Position numbers and translations under genes: made by a program | Notes under the pieces: model-generated | What the model was told of the DNA's origin: nothing | Database searches by the model: none | Seen by the model: the letters and a program-made list of their open reading frames with translations, nothing else | Part shown: piece by piece, positions 1 through 6,811 of the stretch | Position numbering within the stretch: the stretch's first letter is position 1 | How the letters are laid out: each line of letters starts with the position of its first letter | DNA from: an uncultured Oceanobacillus sp. | Lineage (GTDB): Bacteria; Bacillota; Bacilli; Bacillales; Amphibacillaceae | Direction of reading: 5' to 3' | NCBI GenBank assembly: GCA_938004015.1 | Contig: CALKWU010000105.1 | Span: forward strand, 1-18,752 | DNA length: 18,752 nucleotides

Positions 1-815
1 GCATATCCCATTTCAAGTGCAATATTTCCTGTCAACGTTCGGATCGGAGCAAAAACACCTTCCAATCCCGGATGCGGAATTTGCACCGTGTTTCCTACGA
101 CCATGATGATGGCCATTGTTTCTCCGATAGCCCGCCCGACACCTAGAATGACGGCTGCAAGGATACCGGATTTAGCTGCTGGTACGACAACGCGGGAAAC
201 AGCTTGCCATTTAGTCGCTCCTAGAGCCAAAGCGGCCTCTTTATGTTCTTTTGGAACAGCTCGTATCGAGTCTGCCGAGATGGAAATGATGGTCGGTAAA
301 ATCATGATCGCTAAAATCAGTGCTCCTGCCAATAAGGAATAACCGGTCTGATAATTAGCCGGTAAATAATCACTGAACGGACCACGGGCTACCCAACGGA
401 TCATGTAGATGATGACGACCATACCGAACAGCCCGATAACGACTGATGGAATACCTTCCATCAACAGGATCGCCGGTCTAATGATTTTTGCCACTCTTGG
501 AGGCGCTATTTCCACCAAGTAAACGGCAACTGCAATCCCAATCGGTGCACCGATCAAAATCGCAAGTATCGTTGCTAAGACAGAACCTATAATCATCGGT
601 AGAATTCCATACACTTCATTCGTCGGATCCCAAGTCGTCCCGAAGATGAAATCAGAAATGCCATAATTGAACATGAAAGGCATTCCTTCTTTAAAAATAT
701 AAAAAGCGATTAGACCAAGGGAAACAGTGGAAGTAATTGCCATGATGAAGAGGACGACTTTAACTATGCTTTCTTCTATATTCCCTTTATCGTTTTTCTC
801 CTTTTTGAATTTCAA
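1..815 (-). CDS. pstC: Phosphate ABC transporter permease PstC (partial, C-terminus beyond window)
   Basis: Inner of the two membrane permeases of the high-affinity phosphate importer PstSCAB; it pairs with PstA to form the channel fed by PstS. The frame is open from a TTG at 815 to the window edge, about 271 codons. TTG is chosen because GAGGTGATC lies 4-13 bases upstream, while the nearby ATG at 829 reads into a stop after two codons. The translation has an N-terminal membrane segment (FIMAITSTVSLGLIAFYIF), several further hydrophobic segments, and the ABC-permease EAA loop (EAALALGATKWQAV, then PAAKSGI), which contacts the ATPase PstB. The C-terminal remnant (GRAIGETMAIIMVVGN) is typical of PstC. 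It lies 114 bases downstream of pstS and is presumably in the same Pho-controlled operon, continuing into pstA-pstB outside the window. Family assignment is secure; PstC rather than PstA rests on the N-terminal sequence and position directly after pstS. Confidence 0.93.
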   Translation of the reverse strand, partial: MKFKKEKNDKGNIEESIVKVVLFIMAITSTVSLGLIAFYIFKEGMPFMFNYGISDFIFGTTWDPTNEVYGILPMIIGSVLATILAILIGAPIGIAVAVYLVEIAPPRVAKIIRPAILLMEGIPSVVIGLFGMVVIIYMIRWVARGPFSDYLPANYQTGYSLLAGALILAIMILPTIISISADSIRAVPKEHKEAALALGATKWQAVSRVVVPAAKSGILAAVILGVGRAIGETMAIIMVVGNTVQIPHPGLEGVFAPIRTLTGNIALEMGY

Positions 816-862
816 TTCGATCACCTCATGACTGATCAAAAATTTAAGTGATGATAACATGT

Positions 863-897
863 AAAGAACAGGGTAGTCGTTTCCCACCCTGTTCTTT
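863..897 (-). terminator. Intercistronic hairpin between pstS and pstC
   Basis: Perfect 12-bp inverted repeat AAAGAACAGGGT (863-874) / ACCCTGTTCTTT (886-897) with an 11-base loop. On the minus-strand transcript the second arm is followed by ACATGTT, so there is no real U-tract. It therefore looks like a partial terminator or 3'-end-protecting stem-loop that lets some transcription continue into pstC, rather than a full stop. Such a hairpin would give more PstS than permease mRNA. Confidence 0.7.
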
Positions 898-929
898 TGC
901 AAGCTATTATTCAGCTTTATATTGACGAA

Positions 930-1850
930 TTAGTTGATTGAAATGAATCCTTGTTCTTCAACGATTTGTTGTCCTTCGTCGCTAAGGATGAAATCGAGGA
1001 ATGCTTGTGCAACTTCGCTTAGCTCAGTTTCTTCGTTGTGCACATAATTGAAAGGTCTGGATACTGGATATGCTCCAGATTTGATGTCTTCAGCTGTTGG
1101 TTCTGCACCGTCAACTGCAAGTCCTTTCACGCTATCATTCAAAGAACCTACTGAAATATATCCAATCGCATTCGGGTCATTGGAAACTGTTTCTGCAACA
1201 GCACCAGTTGAGTTTTGGATTAGTGCAGAATCCACTAGTTCCGCATCACCTAATACAATTTCAGTGAAAGCATCTCTTGTACCGGAACCATCTTCACGGC
1301 TGACTACGACAATGTCTGCATCATCGCCACCAACTTCAGACCAGTTTGTGATTTCACCAGAAAAGATTTTTGTAATATCTTCTAGAGCAACATCAGATAC
1401 AGGGTTGTCTGGGTTTACAATAACTGCGATACCATCTATTGCGATAACTGTGTCAATTACACCAGTTTCATCTTCTTTGATTTCACGAGAAGCTGCACCA
1501 AAGTCCGCTGCATTCTCTTGAGCTGCTGTTACACCTGCACCGGAACCGCCGCCGGAAACTTCGATTCTAGCTTCTGGGTTTTGTTCCATGAAAACTGCTG
1601 CCAATTCTTCAGAAAGTGGCTGAACAGAAGTAGATCCAGCAATTGTCACAGTACCTTCTACACCAGCTGACTCACTTTCATTGGACTCTTCACTATCAGC
1701 CTCTGCGTCATCCGCTTCTTCATTTGCGGTTTCTTCTACCTCTTCTGTTTCTTCCGGCTCTTCTTCCGAGTCATTATTTCCACATGCTGCCAATAAAGGC
1801 ACAAGCACAAAGAATGCTAACATAAACAATACTAGGTACTTCTTCTTCAT
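930..1850 (-). CDS. pstS: Phosphate-binding lipoprotein PstS
   Basis: Extracellular, membrane-anchored binding protein that captures inorganic phosphate and delivers it to the PstCA permease. The 306-residue product starts with a lipoprotein signal peptide; the lipobox LLAAC puts the lipidated cysteine at residue 23. A strongly acidic low-complexity linker (about residues 26-65, mostly Glu/Asp/Ser) separates the anchor from the substrate-binding domain. Phosphate-binding signatures are visible: GSTSVQPL (about 72-79), SGGGSGAG (about 99-106) and SREDGSGTRDAF in the middle. The length without linker fits the family. The ATG at 1850 is preceded by a purine-rich GAGAGGGGAC ribosome site. The gene heads the operon, with pstC next, and its upstream region carries a Pho box, so induction by PhoP~P under phosphate limitation is expected. 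Confidence 0.96.
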   Translation of the reverse strand: MKKKYLVLFMLAFFVLVPLLAACGNNDSEEEPEETEEVEETANEEADDAEADSEESNESESAGVEGTVTIAGSTSVQPLSEELAAVFMEQNPEARIEVSGGGSGAGVTAAQENAADFGAASREIKEDETGVIDTVIAIDGIAVIVNPDNPVSDVALEDITKIFSGEITNWSEVGGDDADIVVVSREDGSGTRDAFTEIVLGDAELVDSALIQNSTGAVAETVSNDPNAIGYISVGSLNDSVKGLAVDGAEPTAEDIKSGAYPVSRPFNYVHNEETELSEVAQAFLDFILSDEGQQIVEEQGFISIN

Positions 1851-1898
1851 TCTGAATTGTCCCCTCTCGTTACTTTAGATATTTTTCTTACAAGAATT

Positions 1899-1962
1899 AC
1901 TATAAAGGATATTGGTGAAGCTGTAGTTAATCCAAAGTAAAGTATTATTTAAATTATGTAAA
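1899..1962 (-). promoter_or_regulatory. PhoP box and promoter of pstS
   Basis: Reading the minus strand, TTACA-type repeats recur: TTTACA (1962-1957), a degenerate TTAAAT (1952-1947), TTTACT (1941-1936), TTAACT (1930-1925) and TTCACC (1919-1914). The last four start exactly 11 bp apart. This matches the Bacillus PhoP target, direct repeats of TT(A/C/T)ACA with about 5-bp gaps. A -10-like TATAGT (1904-1899) follows 9 bases after the last repeat, about 50 bases ahead of the pstS start codon. Site and spacing are seen directly; PhoP control is inferred from the family rule. Confidence 0.85.
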
Positions 1963-1991
1963 CGGTTGTTTACATTACATTCGCCCAACGA

Positions 1992-2031
1992 AAAAGCCTC
2001 CACCAAGCTGATATACTTGGTGAAGGCTTTT
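1992..2031 (-). terminator. Rho-independent terminator upstream of pstS
   Basis: Stem AAAAGCCT (1992-1999), C/A mismatch, CACCAAG (2001-2007), 8-base loop, then CTTGGTG (2016-2022) and AGGCTTTT (2024-2031). On the minus strand the hairpin is followed by TTTTTCG, so it fits a gene ending just to its right on the minus strand, now only a remnant. It insulates pstS from upstream transcription. It could also act weakly in the plus direction. Confidence 0.8.
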
Positions 2032-2050
2032 GAAAAGTTACATCACAACA

Positions 2051-2106
2051 TCAATCATTCTTTTCTTTTTTCCTGAATTCAAGCAATTCCTCCAATCTCT
2101 CTTGAT
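2051..2106 (-). pseudogene. Possible 3' remnant of a lost minus-strand gene
   Basis: In one minus-strand frame the last codons before a TGA at 2053-2051 read QERLEELLEFRKKEKND, a plausible charged, helical C-terminus, and the hairpin terminator at 1992-2031 follows about 20 bases later. The frame meets the truncated dehydrogenase gene at about 2106; beyond that it runs antisense to conserved dehydrogenase codons and soon hits a TAG. I therefore infer that only the last 17-20 codons of an unknown gene survive. In B. subtilis the penicillin-binding protein gene pbpA precedes pstS, but I cannot match this tail to it. The segment is short, so chance is a serious alternative. Confidence 0.3.
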
Positions 2107-2361
2107 ATGGATTATGCTGAAAAGGGTATTCGAGTGAATGCACTCGCTCCGGGATCTACGATGACTCCAATGATGAAGAACGCTTTCGAACAAAATCCTG
2201 GTTCTGAATTTGAAGAAAGTATTTTGGCAGGTATTCCAATGCGTAAATTGGCTGAACCGGAAGATCAAGCGAATGCAGTTGTTTGGTTATGTTCCGATCA
2301 AGCAAGAATGATCACTGGAATCTCCTTGCCGATTGATGGAGGATATCTAGCTGGGAAATAA
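2107..2361 (+). pseudogene. C-terminal fragment of a short-chain dehydrogenase/reductase
   Basis: The 84-codon frame encodes the last third of an SDR-family oxidoreductase: DYAEKGIRVNALAPG (the conserved RVN-x-IxPG strand after the catalytic helix), IPMRKLAEPEDQANAVVWLCSD, and the terminal ITGISLPIDGGYLAGK. The N-terminal TGxxxGIG cofactor motif, the NAG motif and the catalytic Ser/YxxxK are all absent; a normal SDR is about 250 residues. The homology starts abruptly at about 2107, immediately after a segment that looks unrelated, with an in-frame stop at 2074-2076 and no ribosome site before the ATG. It is a decayed or deletion-truncated gene and not expected to give a functional enzyme. Its original terminator at 2407-2453 survives. 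Confidence 0.88.
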
Positions 2362-2406
2362 ACCATCTAGTATCAATTGTGGCACTTTTATTTTCATGTA
2401 ACGATA

Positions 2407-2453
2407 AAAATTCGTGGTTTCCCCTAACTAAACTAGTGGAAACCACGAATTTT
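2407..2453. terminator. Bidirectional terminator between the SDR remnant and the subtilase gene
   Basis: Perfect 16-bp inverted repeat AAAATTCGTGGTTTCC (2407-2422) / GGAAACCACGAATTTT (2438-2453), 15-base loop. On the plus strand the tail is TTTTCATTTTA, on the minus strand AATTTTTATCG. It sits between two convergent genes and can serve both, chiefly the minus-strand subtilase ending at 2497. Confidence 0.88.
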
Positions 2454-2496
2454 CATTTTACTCGTATTTTTCCGAAACTCCCGGGATTCATAATAA

Positions 2497-5400
2497 TTAC
2501 GGCAATGCACGCCGAGGGGCATCATAATCTGCCACGGCAACTGTTATTTTAACAGAATTTCCACCATATTCGGCGGTGATTTCTGTAATACCGCGATGTT
2601 TACCGGTGATGACGCCTTCGTCAGCTGCCGCAATATCTTCATCAACAACTATATAGGTAGCTTCTGCTGTCACGTCTCTTTCGGTAGTTTCACCATCAAT
2701 GGTAGTCACTTCTGTGATGATGACCTGTTCAGTCATTCCTTTTTCAACCAGAATGATCTCCTTATTCACTTCCAAGCTGACTTCCGCTTCAGAATCAGCT
2801 TCAGTCACTGTTACATCCACCGTTGCTTCATTTCCACCATAAGAGATGGTAACAGTAGTTTCTCCGGCAGCAATCCCTGTAATAACGCCGGCGTCTGCTG
2901 ATGCGATCGATTCATCGGCTACGGTGTAGTCAGCTAGAGCCGTTACATCTTCTTCTGTAGACTCGTCACCAACTGTAGTCGTTTGCGTTACGATGACTGA
3001 AGCCTCTTCCCCTTCTTCGAGCTCAACAGATTCAGGATCGACAGAGAGACTCACAACCGGTTCAGGCTCTTCACCGCCTCGTTCAACTTCAAATTCCTCC
3101 ATGCCACGGTTTCCTGCAGCATCTAGAATATGAACGGTTACTTTCTCTGCACCTTCTGGAACATCAATTTCAAATGATCCATCTTGTTCTAATGTGAACG
3201 GTTCTGGATCGTTCTCTATACCATCAAATGTGATGGTATAAGTTGCTGATAATTTAGAGTTGAGATCGTAAGAATATCCCCATGTTGCCAAAACATCAAT
3301 GTAGTGGAGGTAATCATCTGTAACTTGTCCTGTAATTTTGTTATCGGCGACTTCACCCGAGATTTCAGGAGATGTCGACTTGACAAAGATCGGACCAACC
3401 CAATCACCAATTAGACCATGTTCTGTTTCTGCTGTAAAATCAATGGTGTATACTCCATCAGGTATTATTGAGATATCTTCCAAAGGATCCCATGGTATAT
3501 ATTCTCCAGTAATGTCTAAATAATAAGAGCCTGCTCCTAAAAAGTATGAACCATGTAAGTAACCGATATAACCATCATTGTAATAACCACCATTTGGATT
3601 TTCAAAGTCCCATATTTCAATGAGGTTAAACCCGACATCTCCGGTAATCGTGAAAGAAAGCCTCGCTTCATCATTCACACCATCCCCGTTAAAGGAAAGG
3701 TCGGTTTCCGTAATACTCATATCTCGTATTTCAGTCGGTGCCGCTCCGCCAAAGTCTGCTGCAAATGGCAAGGATATAGAATGATCTTCACTGTTAATAC
3801 GGATGTATCCTAAAAACTCGTCTCCTGTTTGGGTTTCTTGTGCCCCGACTTCCAATGTCACGTCAATTAATTGTTCTCCATTTGGTGCTAAGGTAAAGGT
3901 TTCTTGGTCAATGATCAATTGTGCATCGGAAAATGGCTTGGTCACATCCACTTCCACGTTGAAATCTCCACCTGATCCTTCTAGATCTTTCACACGAATT
4001 TGCTTCGTAATTGAAACATCCTCACTTAAATCTTGTGGTCCAAACGTGACAGTCCCTTTTATGTTTGGCACGATTTCACCGCTAGCATCAAGCACAGCTT
4101 CATCCTCTGCATAAGCGAGGACACTTGGGAATACCGCTTCATAAGCATTTACTCGGCCTGGACCTTGAGCAAAGACATCGTATTTTTCTTTATCAAGTAA
4201 TCCCGCCGTATTAGAGAGGGCTACTTTTACATCGAACGCATCCCACTCTGGATTCGCTTGCTTGACTAATGCAGCGATACCGGTTATATGTGGTGCCGAC
4301 ATCGATGTTCCTGTAAAGCGATCATAGGAATCATCATATGTTGCATCCGGGAAATCCCATTTGTAAGCAGGAACGGTTGACATGATATTCGTTCCAGGCG
4401 CAAGAACATCCGGCTTAATGTCAAAGTTCGGTGTAGACGGTCCGCGCGAACTGGATCCGGCAACTTCATCGCCCTCGGTTCGTGTCGAACTGAACTCTGC
4501 AAACGATACGGTTCCTGGTCCTATTTCAAGCGCATTGCGGATGGCCTCTCCATCTGTCACCGACATATCAATTGTCGGAATCAGAGAAAAGGTATCACCT
4601 AAAAATACATCTGAGACATCAGGTGCATTTGTTCCACCTGAGAAATTATGAATGATCGCCGCTACTGCACCATTCTCTTTAGCATTGGCAATTTTATCAA
4701 CAAATGCTATTTCTCCACGAGCGATGAGAGCGACTTTGCCATCTACATCAATTCCTTCAAAGTCCGATTGATCTCCAACACCCGGAATGGCTACAAGCTC
4801 ATATTCACCTTGCAATTGATCCCCGACATATTGGCCATATGTCGTACTCATGAATTTCAGTTGTTTTGAGTAATGGAAATCCTCACCGACATGGACTGTT
4901 ACTTCTGCACTATATTGAGTTTCTGGATTGGTCGTATTTCCAACTGTGATGGCGAGACGCGATGTTCCAGGGCTTGTTACCGTACCGCGGCTTGGCCCTG
5001 AGTTCCCTGCTGAAACAACAGCGATGACATCTGCCATCATGGCATTGTTTAGCGCGTATGCCAAACTATCATTTTCTGAATTGCTTCCTCCACCAAGCGA
5101 GAGGTTGATGATATCCATTTCTTCATTTACGGCATGCTCGACAGCAGCGATGATTCCCGATGTCGCCCCACTTCCATATGCTCCTAGTACACGGTAAGCA
5201 TATAAATCAACCTCTGGAGCGATCCCATGAATTCCGTATTCGTTCGCACCAATGGCAGCAATCGTTCCAGCTACGTGTGTACCATGGTTTGTCCAATAAG
5301 TACGACCACTGGCGTTCACTTCAGGCATATGCTCTGGTCGTTCTGCCGGCGAAGTTTCACGTGCATCATCATCTGCACGTTCACGATTATAATCTGAACT

Positions 5401-6159
5401 GTGGACGATAAAGTTTTTTCCACCTTTATAAATTCCTTGGAACTCCGGATGATCTGGATCAATTCCTGTATCAAGTACAGCTACTTTAACCCCTGCCCCT
5501 TTAAATCCTTTTTCCCAAATCGCCTCAATTCCTAAATGATCGATACTCGTATCCATCTGTGTTTCAAATTCAATATCTTTTTCCAAATCAGATGGTTCGT
5601 CAAGGGGATCTTTCATATTTGCATAAACAATGGCATCTGGTTCTACTAACGTGATGTCTGGAATATCAAGTAGTTTCTGAAGATCATCAGCTTTTACTTC
5701 AGCTGCAAAACCGTTGAGAACCGTGTCATAGGAATACCCTTTATCAAAGGTGATCCCTTTTAATACCATTTCCCGATCCACACGTCCATGCTGCTTATTG
5801 ATCCTGTCACGAATTTCGTCAATTTTGGAACTTGATAACACATTTCCCTTTAATTTTTCAATCCCTTTTTCCAACGCGACAGGTTTTTCTGAGAGATGGA
5901 TGATAACTGGAACCATCTCGTCACCGGATTTATCCTGTAAATCTTTGTGAAGCTTCGGTAACCTTTCAGAACTCTCGATTTGTTCGGCAATCGCTGCCTT
6001 AAGCTCCATTAATTCTTCGCTGAACTGCTGCTCTTTAAATTGTTCATTTTCAATCGTTACTGATGCCTCTGCTCTTGATGCTACTGGAAGCATAAGTGAA
6101 ACAATCATTAAAAAGGATAGAATACTACTGATTAATTTAACGAACTTATTTCTTCTCAA
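2497..6159 (-). CDS. Secreted Vpr-like subtilisin-family serine protease with PA insert and two Big_2-type repeats
   Basis: Large extracellular S8 endopeptidase, 1220 residues. Order of parts: Sec signal peptide (1 to about 31, KLISSILSFLMIVSLMLP core); I9-type propeptide/chaperone (about 82-181); catalytic domain with Asp230 (AVLDTGID), His292 (NHGTHVAGT), oxyanion Asn386 (SAGNSG) and Ser619 (GTSMSAPH), so the full triad is present. A PA (protease-associated) insertion at about 430-560 separates His/Asn from Ser, as in Vpr-type enzymes. Then come beta-rich Fn3-like domains and two tandem Big_2-type domains (about 1034-1121 and 1125-1211). There is no LPXTG, SLH or GW anchor, so release or wall-associated retention through the Big_2 domains is guessed. 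The start is a TTG with AAAGGGGAAG about 6 bases upstream. The gene stands alone, with terminators on both sides. The substrate is unknown; peptide scavenging or autolysin processing are both possible. Confidence 0.94.
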   Translation of the reverse strand: MRRNKFVKLISSILSFLMIVSLMLPVASRAEASVTIENEQFKEQQFSEELMELKAAIAEQIESSERLPKLHKDLQDKSGDEMVPVIIHLSEKPVALEKGIEKLKGNVLSSSKIDEIRDRINKQHGRVDREMVLKGITFDKGYSYDTVLNGFAAEVKADDLQKLLDIPDITLVEPDAIVYANMKDPLDEPSDLEKDIEFETQMDTSIDHLGIEAIWEKGFKGAGVKVAVLDTGIDPDHPEFQGIYKGGKNFIVHSSDYNRERADDDARETSPAERPEHMPEVNASGRTYWTNHGTHVAGTIAAIGANEYGIHGIAPEVDLYAYRVLGAYGSGATSGIIAAVEHAVNEEMDIINLSLGGGSNSENDSLAYALNNAMMADVIAVVSAGNSGPSRGTVTSPGTSRLAITVGNTTNPETQYSAEVTVHVGEDFHYSKQLKFMSTTYGQYVGDQLQGEYELVAIPGVGDQSDFEGIDVDGKVALIARGEIAFVDKIANAKENGAVAAIIHNFSGGTNAPDVSDVFLGDTFSLIPTIDMSVTDGEAIRNALEIGPGTVSFAEFSSTRTEGDEVAGSSSRGPSTPNFDIKPDVLAPGTNIMSTVPAYKWDFPDATYDDSYDRFTGTSMSAPHITGIAALVKQANPEWDAFDVKVALSNTAGLLDKEKYDVFAQGPGRVNAYEAVFPSVLAYAEDEAVLDASGEIVPNIKGTVTFGPQDLSEDVSITKQIRVKDLEGSGGDFNVEVDVTKPFSDAQLIIDQETFTLAPNGEQLIDVTLEVGAQETQTGDEFLGYIRINSEDHSISLPFAADFGGAAPTEIRDMSITETDLSFNGDGVNDEARLSFTITGDVGFNLIEIWDFENPNGGYYNDGYIGYLHGSYFLGAGSYYLDITGEYIPWDPLEDISIIPDGVYTIDFTAETEHGLIGDWVGPIFVKSTSPEISGEVADNKITGQVTDDYLHYIDVLATWGYSYDLNSKLSATYTITFDGIENDPEPFTLEQDGSFEIDVPEGAEKVTVHILDAAGNRGMEEFEVERGGEEPEPVVSLSVDPESVELEEGEEASVIVTQTTTVGDESTEEDVTALADYTVADESIASADAGVITGIAAGETTVTISYGGNEATVDVTVTEADSEAEVSLEVNKEIILVEKGMTEQVIITEVTTIDGETTERDVTAEATYIVVDEDIAAADEGVITGKHRGITEITAEYGGNSVKITVAVADYDAPRRALP
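2527..3060 (-). repeat. Tandem Big_2-like domain duplication within the subtilase
   Basis: Residues 1034-1121 and 1125-1211 of the protease align with each other: VSLSVDPESVELEEG versus VSLEVNKEIILVEKG, TEEDVTALADYTVADESIA versus TERDVTAEATYIVVDEDIA, ADAGVITG versus ADEGVITG, and YGGNEATVDVTV versus YGGNSVKITVAV. The pattern (xVTxxATYxxxDxxIAxxxxGVITGxxxGxTxIT) is that of bacterial Ig-like group 2 domains, which are usually surface-adhesive or spacer modules. Confidence 0.85.
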
Positions 6160-6322
6160 TGCACTTCCCCTTTCTCACAATTAAATGGAATGAAGTCATC
6201 CTATCCTATGGTGCATTTGAATCGTCTTGGTTTTAGGAGCTGAATGAATGAACGATCGACGCTTCTCACTGATTCGCTTCGTTTAATTCCCTTTGATAAC
6301 TGCGATTATCTACACCCTTTCT

Positions 6323-6340
6323 CGTTCTTAATAAAGAACG
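6323..6340. promoter_or_regulatory. Palindrome with GTTCTT half-sites in the subtilase leader
   Basis: CGTTCTT-AATA-AAGAACG, a perfect 7-4-7 inverted repeat, falls in the untranslated leader of the subtilase gene. Its half-site GTTCTT also occurs in the two direct repeats upstream of the promoter (6425-6452). It may be an operator or a small RNA hairpin. Confidence 0.45.
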
Positions 6341-6353
6341 CTTTGATTGAAAA

Positions 6354-6395
6354 AATAGAATGAAAGTTTGTTTTTTTCATTCTATTAGAATTATA
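6354..6395 (-). promoter_or_regulatory. Candidate subtilase promoter with hairpin at the transcript start
   Basis: On the minus strand an extended -10, TGCTATAAT (6398-6390), lies about 230 bases ahead of the TTG start; no good -35 is visible (TTAATT at 17 bp is weak). The predicted transcription start, near 6382-6384, falls inside a perfect 12-bp inverted repeat, AATAGAATGAAA (6354-6365) / TTTCATTCTATT (6375-6386), followed in the transcript by TTTTTTC. This could be an operator over +1, a 5' stabilising stem, or an early terminator. Confidence 0.5.
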
Positions 6396-6424
6396 GCATA
6401 CAATTTACTAAAAATTAACTATCA

Positions 6425-6452
6425 AAAGAACATTTTTTCACTATAAAGAACA
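6425..6452 (-). promoter_or_regulatory. Direct TGTTCTTT repeats upstream of the subtilase promoter
   Basis: Two identical 8-mers, TGTTCTTT on the minus strand (6432-6425 and 6452-6445), start exactly 20 bp apart, about two helical turns. They lie at roughly -45 and -65 relative to the inferred start site, where an activator dimer would bind. The regulator is not identifiable from sequence. Confidence 0.4.
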
Positions 6453-6703
6453 CCTCTATTCATGTTTTGATTTCTAAACATAAAGTTACAGTCGGGTTAT
6501 TGGACTTTGATCGTTCTGAAGTTTTAAAATAAATCCTTTTTTATCGATGTTTCAAGATTTTGTTTAATTTTCCAAAACTGGAATGACTCAGCTATAGATA
6601 GCTAAATACAACAAAAATAAATCGTTTTGAAATATGTCCGTTGATTTGATTTTGAAGATTATATTGTTCAGGAGTTGGCATATTAAATATTTAATAAAAT
6701 AAA
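6453..6703. other. AT-rich intergenic stretch with no recognised gene
   Basis: Together with the features at 6160-6452 this forms a 650-base gap between the subtilase and groEL. I find no convincing ORF, tRNA, known riboswitch or further hairpin in this part; it is AT-rich with scattered stops. An unrecognised small RNA cannot be excluded. Confidence 0.5.
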
Positions 6704-6742
6704 AAGAGGTCTCCATCAATATGAATTGATGGCAGACCTCTT
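6704..6742 (-). terminator. groEL transcription terminator
   Basis: Long stem AAGAGGTCT+CCATCAAT (6704-6720) / ATTGATGG+AGACCTCTT (6725-6742), with one bulged C at 6733 and a 4-base loop. On the minus strand it is followed by TTTTATTTTATT. It is a strong intrinsic terminator for the groES-groEL transcript. Confidence 0.9.
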
Positions 6743-6746
6743 ATTG

Positions 6747-6781
6747 AACCAACGTTATCCGAAGACCGGACAACGTTGGTT
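6747..6781 (-). terminator. Second stem-loop between the groEL stop codon and the main terminator
   Basis: AACCAACGTT (6747-6756) pairs perfectly with AACGTTGGTT (6772-6781); inside it TCCG/CGGA add four more pairs after one mismatch, leaving a 5-base loop. There is no U-tract, so it is probably a 3'-end stabiliser or processing structure. It sits only 4 bases from the terminator hairpin. Confidence 0.65.
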
Positions 6782-6811
6782 ATCGGTCGTTCGATTTTCG
6801 GCATCAAACGA

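Noticed and set aside
2107..2158. Extension of the minus-strand tail rightward into the SDR fragment
   Set aside because: The frame there is antisense to the conserved DYAEKGIRVNA codons and closes at a TAG near 2158, so the reading is coincidental.
6306..6314. Single DnaA-like box TTATCTACA in the subtilase leader
   Set aside because: One mismatch and no companion boxes within several hundred bases; expected by chance in AT-rich DNA.
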